NCBI GenBank assembly: GCA_030848705.1
Contig: CM061239.1
Coordinates: 91,246,363 to 91,310,362 of the forward strand
Reading direction: 5' to 3'
Length of the DNA: 64,000 bases
Source: Heracleum sosnowskyi
Taxonomy: Eukaryota; Streptophyta; Magnoliopsida; Apiales; Apiaceae
A program made the position numbers and the translations under genes. This document shows, piece after piece, positions 45,060-55,851 of the stretch (positions are counted from its first letter, which is position 1; every line of letters starts with the position of its first letter). Under the pieces are notes generated by a model that saw only the letters and a program-made list of their open reading frames with translations, made no database searches and was not told the origin of the DNA.

Positions 45060-46391
45060 GCTACTAAGTCGTTTATTTCGGAAACGTTTGCTCATAAATT
45101 GAATTGTTTAATGGAACCTTTAAATGGAGTGTTGAGTGTAGAAATAGCTAACCATGATCGTATACCGGTCAGTTCGTATTGTCCCCGTTGTGAAATTGAG
45201 ATTTTAGGGAATCGTTTTTATGTTGATTTATTACCTTTCAAGTTAGGAGAATTTGATGTGATTTTAGGAATGGATTGGTTAACTGATTATGATGCGCATA
45301 TTGATTGTAAGGACAAGAGGGTTACTTTAGTTACCCCAGAAAAGAAAGAAGTGATATTTAAAGGAGAGAAACAAACGAAGAAATTTTTGACAATGATTCA
45401 GACTAAGAGGTTATTAAAACAAGGATGTGAGGCTTACCTCGCATATGTGATAGATATAGAGAAGGAAGTTTCTAAGTTCGAAGATATTCCAGTCGTGAGT
45501 GAATTTCCAGATGTTTTTCCAGAAGAGTTACCAGGACTACCTCCGGATAGAGAGATTGAGTTCGCAATAGACTTAACACCAGGTGCGGAACCAGTATCCA
45601 AAGCACCATACAGAATGGCACTAGTGGAGATGAAGGAATTAGCTAAGCAATTGCAGGAATTGTTAGACAAAGGAATTATCAGACCTAGCGTTTCTCCGTG
45701 GGGAGCACCAGTGCTGTTTGTCAAAAAGAAGGATGGAAGTATGAGACTTTGTATAGATTATCGGGAGTTAAACAAGGTAACCATCAAGAACAAGTATCCA
45801 TTGCCCAGAATAGATGATCTGTTTGACCAGCTAAAAGGAGCGGTTCATTTTTCTAAGATTGATCTACGATCAGGATATCACCAATTGAAGGTTAAACCAG
45901 ACGACATACCGAAGACAGCTTTTCGAACAAGGTACGGACATTATGAGTTTTTAGTAATGGCGTTTGGATTGACGAATGCACCAACAACTTTTATGGATTT
46001 AATGAACAGGATTTTTAAGAAATATTTGGATGAGTTTGTAGTGGTATTCATCGATGATATTTTGATATATTCCAAGACGGAAGAAGAACATACGAATCAT
46101 TTATGGATTGTGTTGGAGATTTTAAGACAAGAAGGATTATACGCAAAATTTTCAAAATGTGAGTTTTGGTTGAGAGAAGTTCATTTCCTAGGGCACGTGG
46201 TAAGTAGTGAAGGCATCAAAGTAGATCCAACAAAGATTGAAGTAGTGAAGGATTGGGAAAGACCAAGGACACCAACTGAAGTTAGAAGTTTCTTGGGATT
46301 AGCCGGATATTATCGGAGATTCGTACAGGACTTTGCAAAGATAGCTACTCCAATGACCAAGTTGACAAGGAAAAGCGAACGATTCATATAG
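45060..46391 (+). pseudogene. pol: Tekay-like protease (rest) and reverse transcriptase
   Basis: In frame with the previous entry after the TGA. The protease ends with GEFDVILGMDWLTDYDAHID. The linker and RT follow: VVSEFPDVFPEELPGLP, ELLDKGIIRPSVSPWGAPVLF, RLCIDYRELNKVTIKNKYPLPR, FSKIDLRSGYHQLKV, FLVMAFGLTNAPTTFM. The catalytic box FIDD is at 46047-46058, and the thumb has FLGHVVSSEGIKVDP. The frame stops at TAG 46389-46391; reading resumes in the same frame, so it is nonsense. Confidence 0.92.
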
Positions 46392-46859
46392 AGCGACAAA
46401 TGTGAAGAGAGTTTCCAAGAGTTAAAGAAGAGACTAACTATGGCACCAGTGTTAATGCTACCAGAAGATCAAGGACATTTTGTAATCTATAGTGATGCGC
46501 CTTACAAAGGATTGGGTTGTGTACTTATGCAACATGACAAAGTAATTGCTTATGCGTCAAGACAATTGAGACCTCACGAACAGAAATATCCTACATATGA
46601 TTTGGAATTAGCAGCGATTGTATTTGCACTAAAGATATGGAGACATTACTTGTACGGAGAGAGATGTGAAATTTACACCGATCACAAAAGTCTGAAGTAT
46701 ATCTTTACTCAGAAGGAGCTGAACATGAGACAGAGAAGATGGTTGGAGCTAATCAAGGATTATGACGTTTCTATAAATTATCACCCTGGAAAGGCAAACG
46801 TGGTAGCAGATGCATTGAGCAGAAAAGAAAGATTGAATATGCTGACGATGACCAAATAA
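46392..46859 (+). pseudogene. pol: Tekay-like RNase H
   Basis: Single RNase H: LMLPEDQGHFVIYSDAPYKG (first Asp), YASRQLRPHEQKYPTYDLEL (Glu), IYTDHKSLKYIF (Asp), INYHPGKANVVADALSR. The alanine after SD where many relatives have Ala/Ser is normal. Stop TAA 46857-46859 is internal, because integrase follows in the same frame. Confidence 0.9.
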
Positions 46860-48367
46860 TTGTACAGAGAGTTTGAAAAGTTAGAGATAGAAGTACGTGT
46901 TCCGAAGGACGCGACAGAAATGATTTACGCCATAACGTTTCAACCAGAGTTGTTGGAAAAGATACGGAAATGCCAAGAGCAAGTCATGAACAACAATGCA
47001 AATAGTTTAACATGCGAGGAAATATGTAGCCAACTGGACGATAAGGGAATCTTAAGGTTTGCTTCTCGAATATGGGTACCTAATGTAGCGGAACTAAAGA
47101 ATGAAATTTTGCACGAAGCGCATAACTCGAAGTATCAATTCATCCTGGAAGCACGAAGATGTATCGAGATCTTAAAATGAACTTTTAGTGGCCAGATATG
47201 AAAAGAGAAATTGCTGAATGGGTGAGTAAATGTTTTACATGTTAGAGGGTCAAGGCGGAACATCAAAGACCAAGTGGATTACTGCAGCCGTTAGAAATTC
47301 CTGAGTGGAAGTGGGAACACATCGCAATGGACTTTATGGTAGGATTGCCTAGAACGAAGACTAACCATGATGCTATTTTGGTTATTGTGGATCGATTGAC
47401 GAAATCTACACATTTTCTTCCAATGAACGAAAGATTCTCGCTGGATAAGCTAGTTCGTTTATATGTAAAGGAAATCGTGGTACGACATGGAGTTCCAGTG
47501 TCAATAGTATCGGATCGAGACCCTTGATTCAATTCAAGATTTTGGAGAAGTTTTCAAGAATGTTTAGGCACCGAATTAAGAATGAGTACGGCTTATCACC
47601 CGCAGACAGACGGTCAAAGTGAAAGGACGATTCAAACCATCGAGGACATGCTGAGGACGTGTGCACTTGATTTTAAAGGTAATTGGGATGATCATCTACC
47701 CTTAGTAGAATTCTCATATAATAATAGCTTTCACGCGAGTATCGGGATGCCACCTTAAGAAGCTTTATATGGACAAAAGTGTCGATCTCCAGTATATTGG
47801 GAAGAAGTCGGTGAACGGAAAGTGATAGGGCCAGAATTAGTACAGTAGACAAAGGAAGTGATTGAATTGATTCAGAAAAGGTTGATAACAGCTCAGAACT
47901 GGCATAAGAAATATGCTGACCTAGCAAGAAAAGATATGGGATTCGAAGTCGGAGAACAAGTGTTACTGAAAGTTTCACCATTGAAAGGATTAGTTAGGTT
48001 TGGAAAGAAAGGGAAATTGAGTCCGAGATACGTTGGACCATTTGAGATTTTGAAGCAGGTTGGGAAAGTAGCTTATGAATTAGCATTACCCCCGCATATA
48101 TAGCACGTTCATAATGTGTTTCACGTATCCATGCTTAAGAAGTATCGACCAGATTCGAACCATGTAATAGAGTATGAACCCATAGAGGTCTAGTCAGATT
48201 TATCTTATGTAGAACGACCAATTCAGATATTGGATCATAAGGAAAAAGTGTTAAGAAATAAGACTGTAGTGATAGTAAGAGTTTTGTGGAGGAATCCTAA
48301 GGTCGAAGAGTCTACCTGGGAGTTAAAGAGTGACATGTTAGAAAAGTATCCCTAGTTGTTTCCTTGA
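46860..48367 (+). pseudogene. pol: Tekay-like integrase with C-terminal chromodomain
   Basis: The integrase zinc domain begins in one frame (ELKNEILHEAHNSKY) and shifts near 47134; the rest reads in the next frame. Core: D in WEHIAMDFMVGLP (about 47325), D in VSIVSDRDP (about 47515), E in TDGQSERTIQTIEDML (about 47620). The C-terminus has FGKKGKLSPRYVGPFEILK, HVSMLKKY and a chromodomain-like end (LRNKTVVIVRVLWRNPKVEE, STWELKSDM). Chromodomains steer insertion to marked chromatin. Stops interrupt it at 47186, 47243, 47525, 47756, 47846, 48101 and 48191; TAG at 48353 or TGA at 48365 may be the natural end. Confidence 0.88.
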
Positions 48368-48390
48368 TGTGATTCTGAGGACAGAATCCT

Positions 48391-48406
48391 ATTAAGGGGG
48401 GAAGGA
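48391..48406 (+). other. Tekay-like polypurine tract
   Basis: attaaggggggaagga directly before the 3' LTR start TGTAAGATCC. Confidence 0.9.
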
Positions 48407-48447
48407 TGTAAGATCCGTGAACTTTATTAATGATATAATTTGTATTA
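48407..48447 (+). repeat. Tekay-like 3' LTR, first 41 bp
   Basis: Matches the start of the 5' LTR, then is cut by SIRE-2. Resumes at 59020. Confidence 0.92.
48443..48447. repeat. Target-site duplication of SIRE-2, left
   Basis: tatta before the LTR start TGTTAGATA; repeated at 59020-59024. Confidence 0.9.
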
Positions 48448-48943
48448 TGTTAGATATAATTGCTGATGCTTGTTTATCAGTGTTTAAAGTATCAGGATAC
48501 TATCAGAGTTTAGCTGGAAGACTCGTCAAAGTTTGTTAAACTCTGACAGTCAGAGTTTGCTTAGCAGTCGGTGTAAAAGTCAATGAAGATTCTAGAAGCG
48601 ATATTCTTTGAAGATGGATAGAAGCAAAGAGATATCGAGATGGCTAAGGAAACGGAACAGAAGACAGAAGCAATTCTAGATTGATATTAATTGTATAGCT
48701 GATTTATAGGAATATCAATTAGAAGATTGTATGTAGCTGTGTACTATATAAACACAGATAGGTTAACCCTAAAAGGGATGCGAATACGTGAATTATCATT
48801 CTTGTAACCTAGCAGCTCTCTGTGATATTTTACATCACTGAGAGAGGAGTTATTAATTCCATATAGTTTATTGTTCATAAACAGTGTTCTTATTGTTATT
48901 CTTATACGTATACTTGATTATATATTGTGTATTCGGCCTAACA
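48448..48943 (+). repeat. SIRE-2 5' LTR
   Basis: TGTTAGATATAATTGC to CGGCCTAACA. TATA tatataaa at 48745-48752. Motif copies AACTCTG/CAGAGTT at 48504, 48539 and 48551; the last two form an inverted pair. Confidence 0.94.
48745..48752 (+). promoter_or_regulatory. Candidate TATA box of SIRE-2
   Basis: tatataaa, conserved in the 3' LTR at 58821-58828. Confidence 0.6.
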
Positions 48944-48945
48944 AT

Positions 48946-48957
48946 TGGTATCAGAGC
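48946..48957 (+). other. SIRE-2 primer-binding site
   Basis: tggtatcagagc two bases after the 5' LTR. Confidence 0.93.
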
Positions 48958-49005
48958 TAAGGCTGTTTAATATATACAGTTTTTGATCTAAACACAAGTA
49001 TAATC

Positions 49006-51255
49006 ATGGCTGAAAATAGTCAGGCAGGTTCTAAACCTGAGAAGGTTCAACCAACTTCTATGAGTTGATATGAGACGATTAGGGTTCCAATTCTCAGACC
49101 AGTGGAATATCCAATATGGAAGGTAAAGATGACCATGTTTCTGGAAGCCACAGATCCAGAATACCTTGATAGAATCAATGATGGTCCTCATATGCCAACT
49201 AAACTGTCTCCTGTTGTTGCTGGTCAAGAACAAAAGACTGTTCCAAAGGAAAAGAAAGATTTGACTCCTGAAGATATCTCATCAATTGCAAAGGATGCAA
49301 AAGTTAGACATCTTCTCTATAGTGCTTTAGATAATGTCATGTCTAACAGAGTTATTGGCTGCAAAACTGCCAAAGAAATTTGGGATGCTTTAGAAATCAG
49401 GTGTCAAGGAACAAGTGCTATAAAGAAGAACAGAAAGACTATTCTTACACAGGAGTATGAACACTTTGACTCGAGATCTGATGAAACTTTGACTGAGACA
49501 TATGACAGATTCTGTAAACTGTTGAATGATTTGTCTCTAGTTGATAAAGAATACGATCTTGAAGAGTCAAATCTCAAGTTTCTACTATCTCTACCTGAAA
49601 GATGGGATTTAAAGGCAACAACAATAAGAGATAATTATGATCTTGCAGAAACAGATCTCGATGAAATCTATGGTTTGCTTAAAACTCATGAACTTGAGAT
49701 AGAACAAAGAAACAAAAGATCTGGAAAGAAGACAAAATCTGTTGCTCTCAAAGTTGAAGAAAAACCTCTTAAGAAAGAAACATCAAAGAAGAAAGCTAAG
49801 GGAAAGGCTTTAGTCATGAACTCTGAAAGTGAGTCATCAAACTCTGATGATGACTCAAACACTGATGAATCATCTGAATCCGAGGATGATGAAGAACAGA
49901 TGATGCAAATGGCTGCTTTGATGGTGAAGACCTTCAAAAAGATAGGTTTCAAGAACTTCAAGAAAGGAAAAAGATTCTCTAGGAGAGATTCAAACTCTAA
50001 AAGGAAGAGTTTCAGAAAGTCTGATGGAAGGGATATCAAATCTGGGAAAAGAGACAAGTCTGAGATCCAGTGCTACAAGTGTAAAGAGATGGGCCACTAT
50101 GCTCCAGAATGCAAGAAAGGAAAATCTGCAAAAGCACTCATCACAAAAGGAAGAGACTGGGCAGACACTTCAGATTCAGATAAAGGAGTCAACTATGCGC
50201 TCATGGAAACTGTTGAAGATGAATTTGAAAACAAGGTACCCCTAACAACCTATGCTTATGATATTGATAATATATCTGAATTGAGAATTTATCTTAAAAG
50301 CATACATGTTAGTTATAGAGATCAGACTTTAGAAAATGAGAGAATTAAATCTGAGAATCTAAAGCTTAAAGAAAGAAATAAATTTCTTGAAGAAGAACTT
50401 GTTCACATGCAACAAGTTCAAAAGGAAAGAGATGATGTTGTTTATGTTGAACATGAGTTGCTTAAGAGATTTAGGCAACTAGAATCTGAACTTGAAAAAG
50501 AGAGGAAAATAATTAAAACCTGGACAAACTCTGGAAAAGACACACATCAAGTGTTTCAAACAGACGCAGTTGGGTTAGGTTACTGTGAGGAAGATGAACT
50601 TAGGTTCAAAGATAAAGTTAAAGTTAAAACACATCTTCCACCTATGAAATTTGTTCCTGAATCCAGTAAGCTAAACTCTGTACTTGAAAAAGAAACGGTT
50701 AAGAGAGAACCAGTAAAAACTTGTGTTAAATAGGTTAATGTTGGTTTAATGACAGAGAAACAATTCAAGTATAAGATCAAAGAGGTAAATTCTGTTGAGA
50801 AACAGAAAGTGACCAGGAAAAACAGAAATGGAAAAGTAGGCATTAATAAAAGAAATAATCATTTGCCTATTTCTGATGCTCCTAGAAAAACATGTCATAA
50901 TTGTGGTAGTACTAACCATCTTGCAAGTTTCTGCAGGAAGAACAAAGACATTAATTCTTTATCCTCCAAAACTGGAGTAAAGAATGATTATGTTAGGGTT
51001 ATACCACAGACTTTATGCACTCACTGTGGGAGTACTTGGCATTCTATTTATACTTGCAAGAATTATCATGCTATTTATCATAACTATTATGAGTTGAAGC
51101 CTAATTTGAGATGGGTTAAAGTTGGTTCTGCAAGTGTAAACTCTGATACTGTTAGCTTAAACTCTGTTGATAAGAATTCCGCTACAAAAGCTAACAATGT
51201 TAAGAAATCCAAAGGATCCAAGCAAGTCTGGATCCTTCAAACTAACTCTCAGTAA
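49006..51255 (+). pseudogene. gag: SIRE-2 gag with three zinc knuckles
   Basis: ATG 49006 (MAENSQAGSKPEKVQ) is the likely start. TGA at 49066 (codon 21) and TAG at 50731 are in-frame nonsense codons. The capsid-like domain has VEYPIWKVKMTMFLEATDP, AKEIWDALE and LKFLLSLPERWDLKATTIRD. An acidic Ser/Asp/Glu stretch follows (about 49815-49900) and contains two motif copies. CCHC knuckles lie at 50071 (CYKCKEMGHYAPEC), 50893 (CHNCGSTNHLASFC) and 51016 (CTHCGSTWHSIYTC). A coiled coil (about 50300-50520) separates the first from the others. The end is TAA 51253. Three knuckles are one more than in SIRE-1. Confidence 0.9.
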
Positions 51256-51262
51256 TTGTTTG

Positions 51263-51271
51263 TGATTGCAG
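51263..51271 (+). promoter_or_regulatory. Gag-pol junction with splice-acceptor-like site (SIRE-2)
   Basis: TGA at 51263-51265 closes the pol frame. It is followed at once by TTGCAG and GG, in phase 0, exactly as in SIRE-1 (22324-22341). Confidence 0.45.
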
Positions 51272-52852
51272 GGCATGAGGAAAAGTACCCTAGTCTTGGA
51301 CAGTGGATGTTCAGGACACATGACAGGAAATAAAGCCCTGCTATCAGATTATGAGGAGAAGGCTGGCCCAAAAGTTTCCTATGGAGATGGCAACATAGGA
51401 CGTACTCTGGGATATGGCAATATCAATCTTGGAAGTGTCATCATCACGAATGTAGCTCTAGTTCCAGGACTCAAGCATGACTTGCTATCTGTGAGTCAAA
51501 TCTGTGACAGAGGTTATCATGTAGATTTTCAACCTGAATACTGTGAGGTTATTAGCAAATCTACAGGGAAAGTTGTTCTAGTTGGACACAGACGGAATAA
51601 TATTTATGAAGCAAGTTTGGTAACAAACTCTAAAGGAAAAGCTGTGTGTCTGTCTGCAAAAATGTCTAATGAAGAGAGCTGGAAATGGCATAAAAAGCTC
51701 TCTCATCTAAATCTGAACAACATCAATGAGCTAATTCGAAAAGATCTTGTAAGGGGACTTCCAAAATCGATACTCAGCTTAGATGGTTTGTGTGACTCCT
51801 GTCAAAAGGCCAAGCAAAGGAAGTCATCTTTCAAGAGTAAGTCTGAATCTTCAGTTGTGGATCCTTATCATCTTCTTCATGTTGATCTATTTGGTCCAGT
51901 GAATGTAATATCTCTTGGCAGAAAGAAACATGCTCTAGTCATTGTTGATGAGTACACTAGATACACTTGGGTGTACTTTATAGCAAAGAAGGATGAAACT
52001 GCCTTAATTCTGATGGAACATGTAAAGCTACTGGACAAAGGATCACAATATAAAGTGAAAATTATCAGGAGTGATAATGGTACTGAATTCATAAATACAA
52101 AAATGGAAGAATTTTGCAAGGAAATAGGAGTGAAGAAATAATTTTCTGCACCAGGGACTCCACAACAGAATGGTGTAGTTGAAAGAAAGAACAGAACTTT
52201 AATCGAAGCTGCCAGAACAATGCTTGATGAAGCAAAACTGCCAACTTATTTCTGGGCAGAAGCTGTTCAAACTGCTTGTTTTACTCAAAATGCTACACTG
52301 ATCAACAAGAATGGGAAAACACCATATGAGATGGTAAAGAAAAAGAAACCAAACCTGAAATATTTTCATATTTTTGGGTGCAAATGCTTTGTTTTGAAAA
52401 CTCATCCTGAACAGTTGACCAAGTTTGATTTAAAAGCTGATGAAGGAATTTTTGTTGGCTATCCATTGTCGACTAAAGCATTCAGAGTTTATAATCTGAG
52501 AACTAAAGTGATCATGGAATCTATACATGTGTCATTTGATGACAAGAAAATAATTGGACTTGAAGATGAAGAAAATCATGATCAACTACGCTTTGAAAAT
52601 GAAGATCTAAACTCTAATGAAGCATACTCTGAACCTCTACTGGTACATACTGATGAAGTTTCTCTGACAAAACAAAATAGAGAACCAGTTGAGGGGGAGC
52701 ACGAAGATACTTCAGCAACATCTCAAAATGATGACTCACATTGTGAAAGTGAGTCAGCTAAAGAATCTAACACAAACTCTGAAAGTTCAAAAACTGAGCA
52801 GTCCAATTCAGGGGGAGCCTCAGAGAATGCAGATGGTCAACAAGAAAATTAG
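51266..52852 (+). pseudogene. pol: SIRE-2 pol: protease, integrase and linker
   Basis: Protease with LVLDSGCSGHMTGNKALL. Integrase with WHKKLSHLNLNNINEL, CDSCQKAKQRKSSF, D in HVDLFGPVN, D in RSDNGTEF and E in VVERKNRTLIEA. TAA at 52139-52141 is an in-frame nonsense codon three residues before the FSAPGTPQQNG block. The linker (about 52600-52850) is Ser/Glu/Asn-rich (SATSQNDDSHCESES) and holds an AACTCTG copy. TAG 52850-52852 is a second internal stop. Catalytic residues are intact. Confidence 0.9.
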
Positions 52853-54555
52853 GAAAGCATGGATCAAGGGGGAGAATCCAATAATGGTGAAAGAAGCCAC
52901 TTACCTACAACAAGAAAGTGGACTCAGGCTCATACACCTGATCTGATAATTGGAAATCCAGATGCAAGTGTAAAAACAAGAAGTGCTACAGCAAATGAAT
53001 GTCTGTTTCATGCATTCATATCTCAAACAGAGCCTAAGAAAGTGGATGAAGCTCTTCAAGATGCTAACTGGATAATAGCAATGCAGGAGGAATTGAATGA
53101 GTTTGAAAGAAATGAAGTATGGACACTTGTACCAAGACCAAAGAACAGGTCTGTTGTTGGTACAAAGTGGGTTTTCAGAAACAAGACTGACAGTGAGGGA
53201 GTAATTACAAGGAACAAAGCTAGACTTGTGGCAAAAGGATATTCACAACAGGAAGGAATTGATTATGATGAAACCTTTGCTCCAGTTGCAAGGTTGGAAG
53301 CCATAAGAATTTTTCTAGCATATGCTGCTCATAAGAAATTTAAAGTCTTTCAGATGGATGTGAAGAGTGCTTTTCTCAATGGGAAACTTGAAGAAGAAGT
53401 GTTTGTTGAACAACCACCAGGGTTTGTGGACCCCAAGTATCCAGACTATGTCTACAGGCTTGACAAAGCACTATATGGACTAAAGCAGGCACCTAGAGCA
53501 TGGTATGAAACTCTGGCGCAATTTCTTTTAGAAAGTGGGTTCACTAGAGGTACAATTGATAAAATCTTGTTCTATTTCAATTCTGGTAATGACTTGCTAT
53601 TAGTTCAAATCTATGTGGATGACATAATTTTTGGGTCTACTAATGATAACTCTGTAAGAAATTTGCCAAGCTTATGCAGTCCAGGTACCAAATGAGCATG
53701 ATGGGAGAGCTTAGTTATTTTCTAGGATTGCAGGTAAAGCAAACAGATGATGGGATCTTTATCAATCAAGCAAAATATACCAGAAATCTTCTCAAGAAAT
53801 TTGGTATGCTTGATAGTTCATCTGCAACAACTCCTATGGCAACTGCAACAAAGCTAGACAAAGACACAGGAGCTTCAGTAGATATGACAAACTATAGAGG
53901 CATGATAGGGTCTCTTCTTTATCTGACTGCAAGAAGACCAGATATTATATATGCAACCTGTCTTTGTGCAAGATTTCAAGAAGATCCCAGAGAGCCTCAT
54001 CTAACAGTTGTGAAGAGGATTTTCAAATATCTCAAAGGAACCATAACCTTGGGTTTGTGGTATCCTAGAGAATCAGAGTTTAAATTAATTGGTTACTCTG
54101 ATGCAGACTTTGCAGGCTGTAAGATTGACAGAAAGAGCACTAGTGGAAGCTGTCAATTTCTAGGTGACAGACTAGTTTCTTGGTACAGCAAGAAACATAA
54201 ATCAATTTCCACATCCACAGTAGAAGCAGAGTATATTGCTGCTGGTAGCTGTTGTGCACAGATTCTGTGGATGAAGAATCAGTTGCTGGATTATGGATTA
54301 AGGTACTCTAAAATACCTATTTTCTGTGATAATCAAAGTGCTATTGCTATGACAGGTAATCCAGTACAGCATTCCATGACCAAGAACATCAACATAAGGT
54401 ATCACTTTATCAGGGAACATGTGGAGGAAGGAGATATTGAGCTTCATTTTGTGTCTACAGAACAACAGCTTGCAGATATCTTCACTAAGCCTTTGAGTGA
54501 AGCTACATTTACAAGATTGGTAAATGAACTGGGAATGATCTCTGGTTTCGACTAG
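52853..54555 (+). pseudogene. pol: SIRE-2 pol: reverse transcriptase and RNase H
   Basis: RT begins TTRKWTQAHTPDLIIGNPD. It has VVGTKWVFRNKTDSEG, ARLVAKGYSQQEGIDYD, ETFAPVARLEAIRIFLAYA, QMDVKSAFLNGKLEEEV and LYGLKQAPRAWY, with catalytic YVDD at 53612-53623. A frameshift near 53650-53660, at an AACTCTG word, moves reading to the next frame, where MMGELSYFLGLQVKQ and RNase H follow: SDADFAGCKIDRKS, TVEAEYIAAGSCC, PIFCDNQSAIAM, TEQQLADIFTKPLSEATF. The end is TAG 54553. Except for that shift the RT is complete, making this the best-preserved RT of the three copia elements. Confidence 0.92.
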
Positions 54556-55851
54556 AGATACTGGTTAGACTCAAAATTTACTCTTCTGTGATATGTTGCT
54601 CATGTTTCTATGCATATGTTAACTGTCATGCAAATCATGTTTGTTAAACTCTGGAAGCATACTCTGTTGGTAAAACTCTGATGTTAAACTCTGATTGTGG
54701 TATTGTCTGAAACATAAACACCGATGAAGAAAATAGTATGAAGCATGATTCTCAGTAAGTAATCATGAATCCTTTTGAGTTATATATGATCTGATCTCAA
54801 ATGTGTGCATAAAATTAACACAGCATGATACTGTCTCTAGATTTATAGCATCTCTTAGTTTATTGGTCCCATACACTCAGTCTGTATTAGCTGTTTGCAC
54901 TTTCTCTCATAAAGTATATGTGCTAAATGATGTCAGTCTAAACTCTTGTAAATAGCTGCTACTTCACCTCCAAGCAAAAGATGCAAAAACATGCACAAAT
55001 TCCTTTGAGATCATGTTGTGCCTAGGAAGACCCAGGAACTTATTGTATGAAATAAGGGCTAAAATTTGGAATTTTTGGTGACTAGTGCCAACCACTGATT
55101 ACTGGGGAAAAAAATATTTAGCTAGGGGGTGAAAACAAATAAATACATATATAGGTACAGAGTTTAGATGACATCAGATTTTGTTCTAGATTATACATAT
55201 GAGAGTTTGGGCAACCAATTTTTACTGATTTATTTTGTGGATTTTATGCACTTTGAGATGCTCTCAATATTTACATTCAGTAAACTCTGCTTTTCACACA
55301 CGAATAATCACAACTGTGCATTTTGAGAAAAGAAATTATTAATGAAGGAGGAGAATTGATAAACACTGATGAACTGTGTACTCTACGCAGAGGTAATTTA
55401 TTTTTAATCTCTGATGATTAAAATAAATAAAGGTGTTTTAGACATTTCATAATTTTTGAGGAAAATTATTTTTGAAAACAGAGAGTATGATTGAAAACGG
55501 TTTGTTGAGTTTTGAAAATGATGATAAGTGTCTAGAAAATAGCAGTAATTAGTGCCTATTTTTACTGCGCATGCGTGTTGGAAACTACCACGATTAGTGC
55601 TATCAGTAAATGCATGTGTGACAACTGTCCCACTCTCACACTTCACGAGTAAGCCTGCTGTGTATCTTAATGATTAAAACTCTTCAGTTTTAATTCTTAT
55701 TTAATCATTATACACACAACGTTCAAATTTTTACAGACTTACTCTATTCACATGACATTTTCACATACACATTTTTACAAACACCTTTTCTGCATCAATT
55801 TTTCAAACAGTTTTCCGAGCATAAACTCTGATCATTTTCTAATCTTATCTA
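54556..55851 (+). other. Spacer between pol and ORF2 (SIRE-2)
   Basis: 1.3 kb without coding capacity. It holds six exact AACTCTG/CAGAGTT motifs (54647, 54674, 54687, 55158, 55283, 55824) and several near-matches. It likely carries the leader or promoter/splice signals for ORF2, as does the equivalent spacer in SIRE-1. Confidence 0.6.
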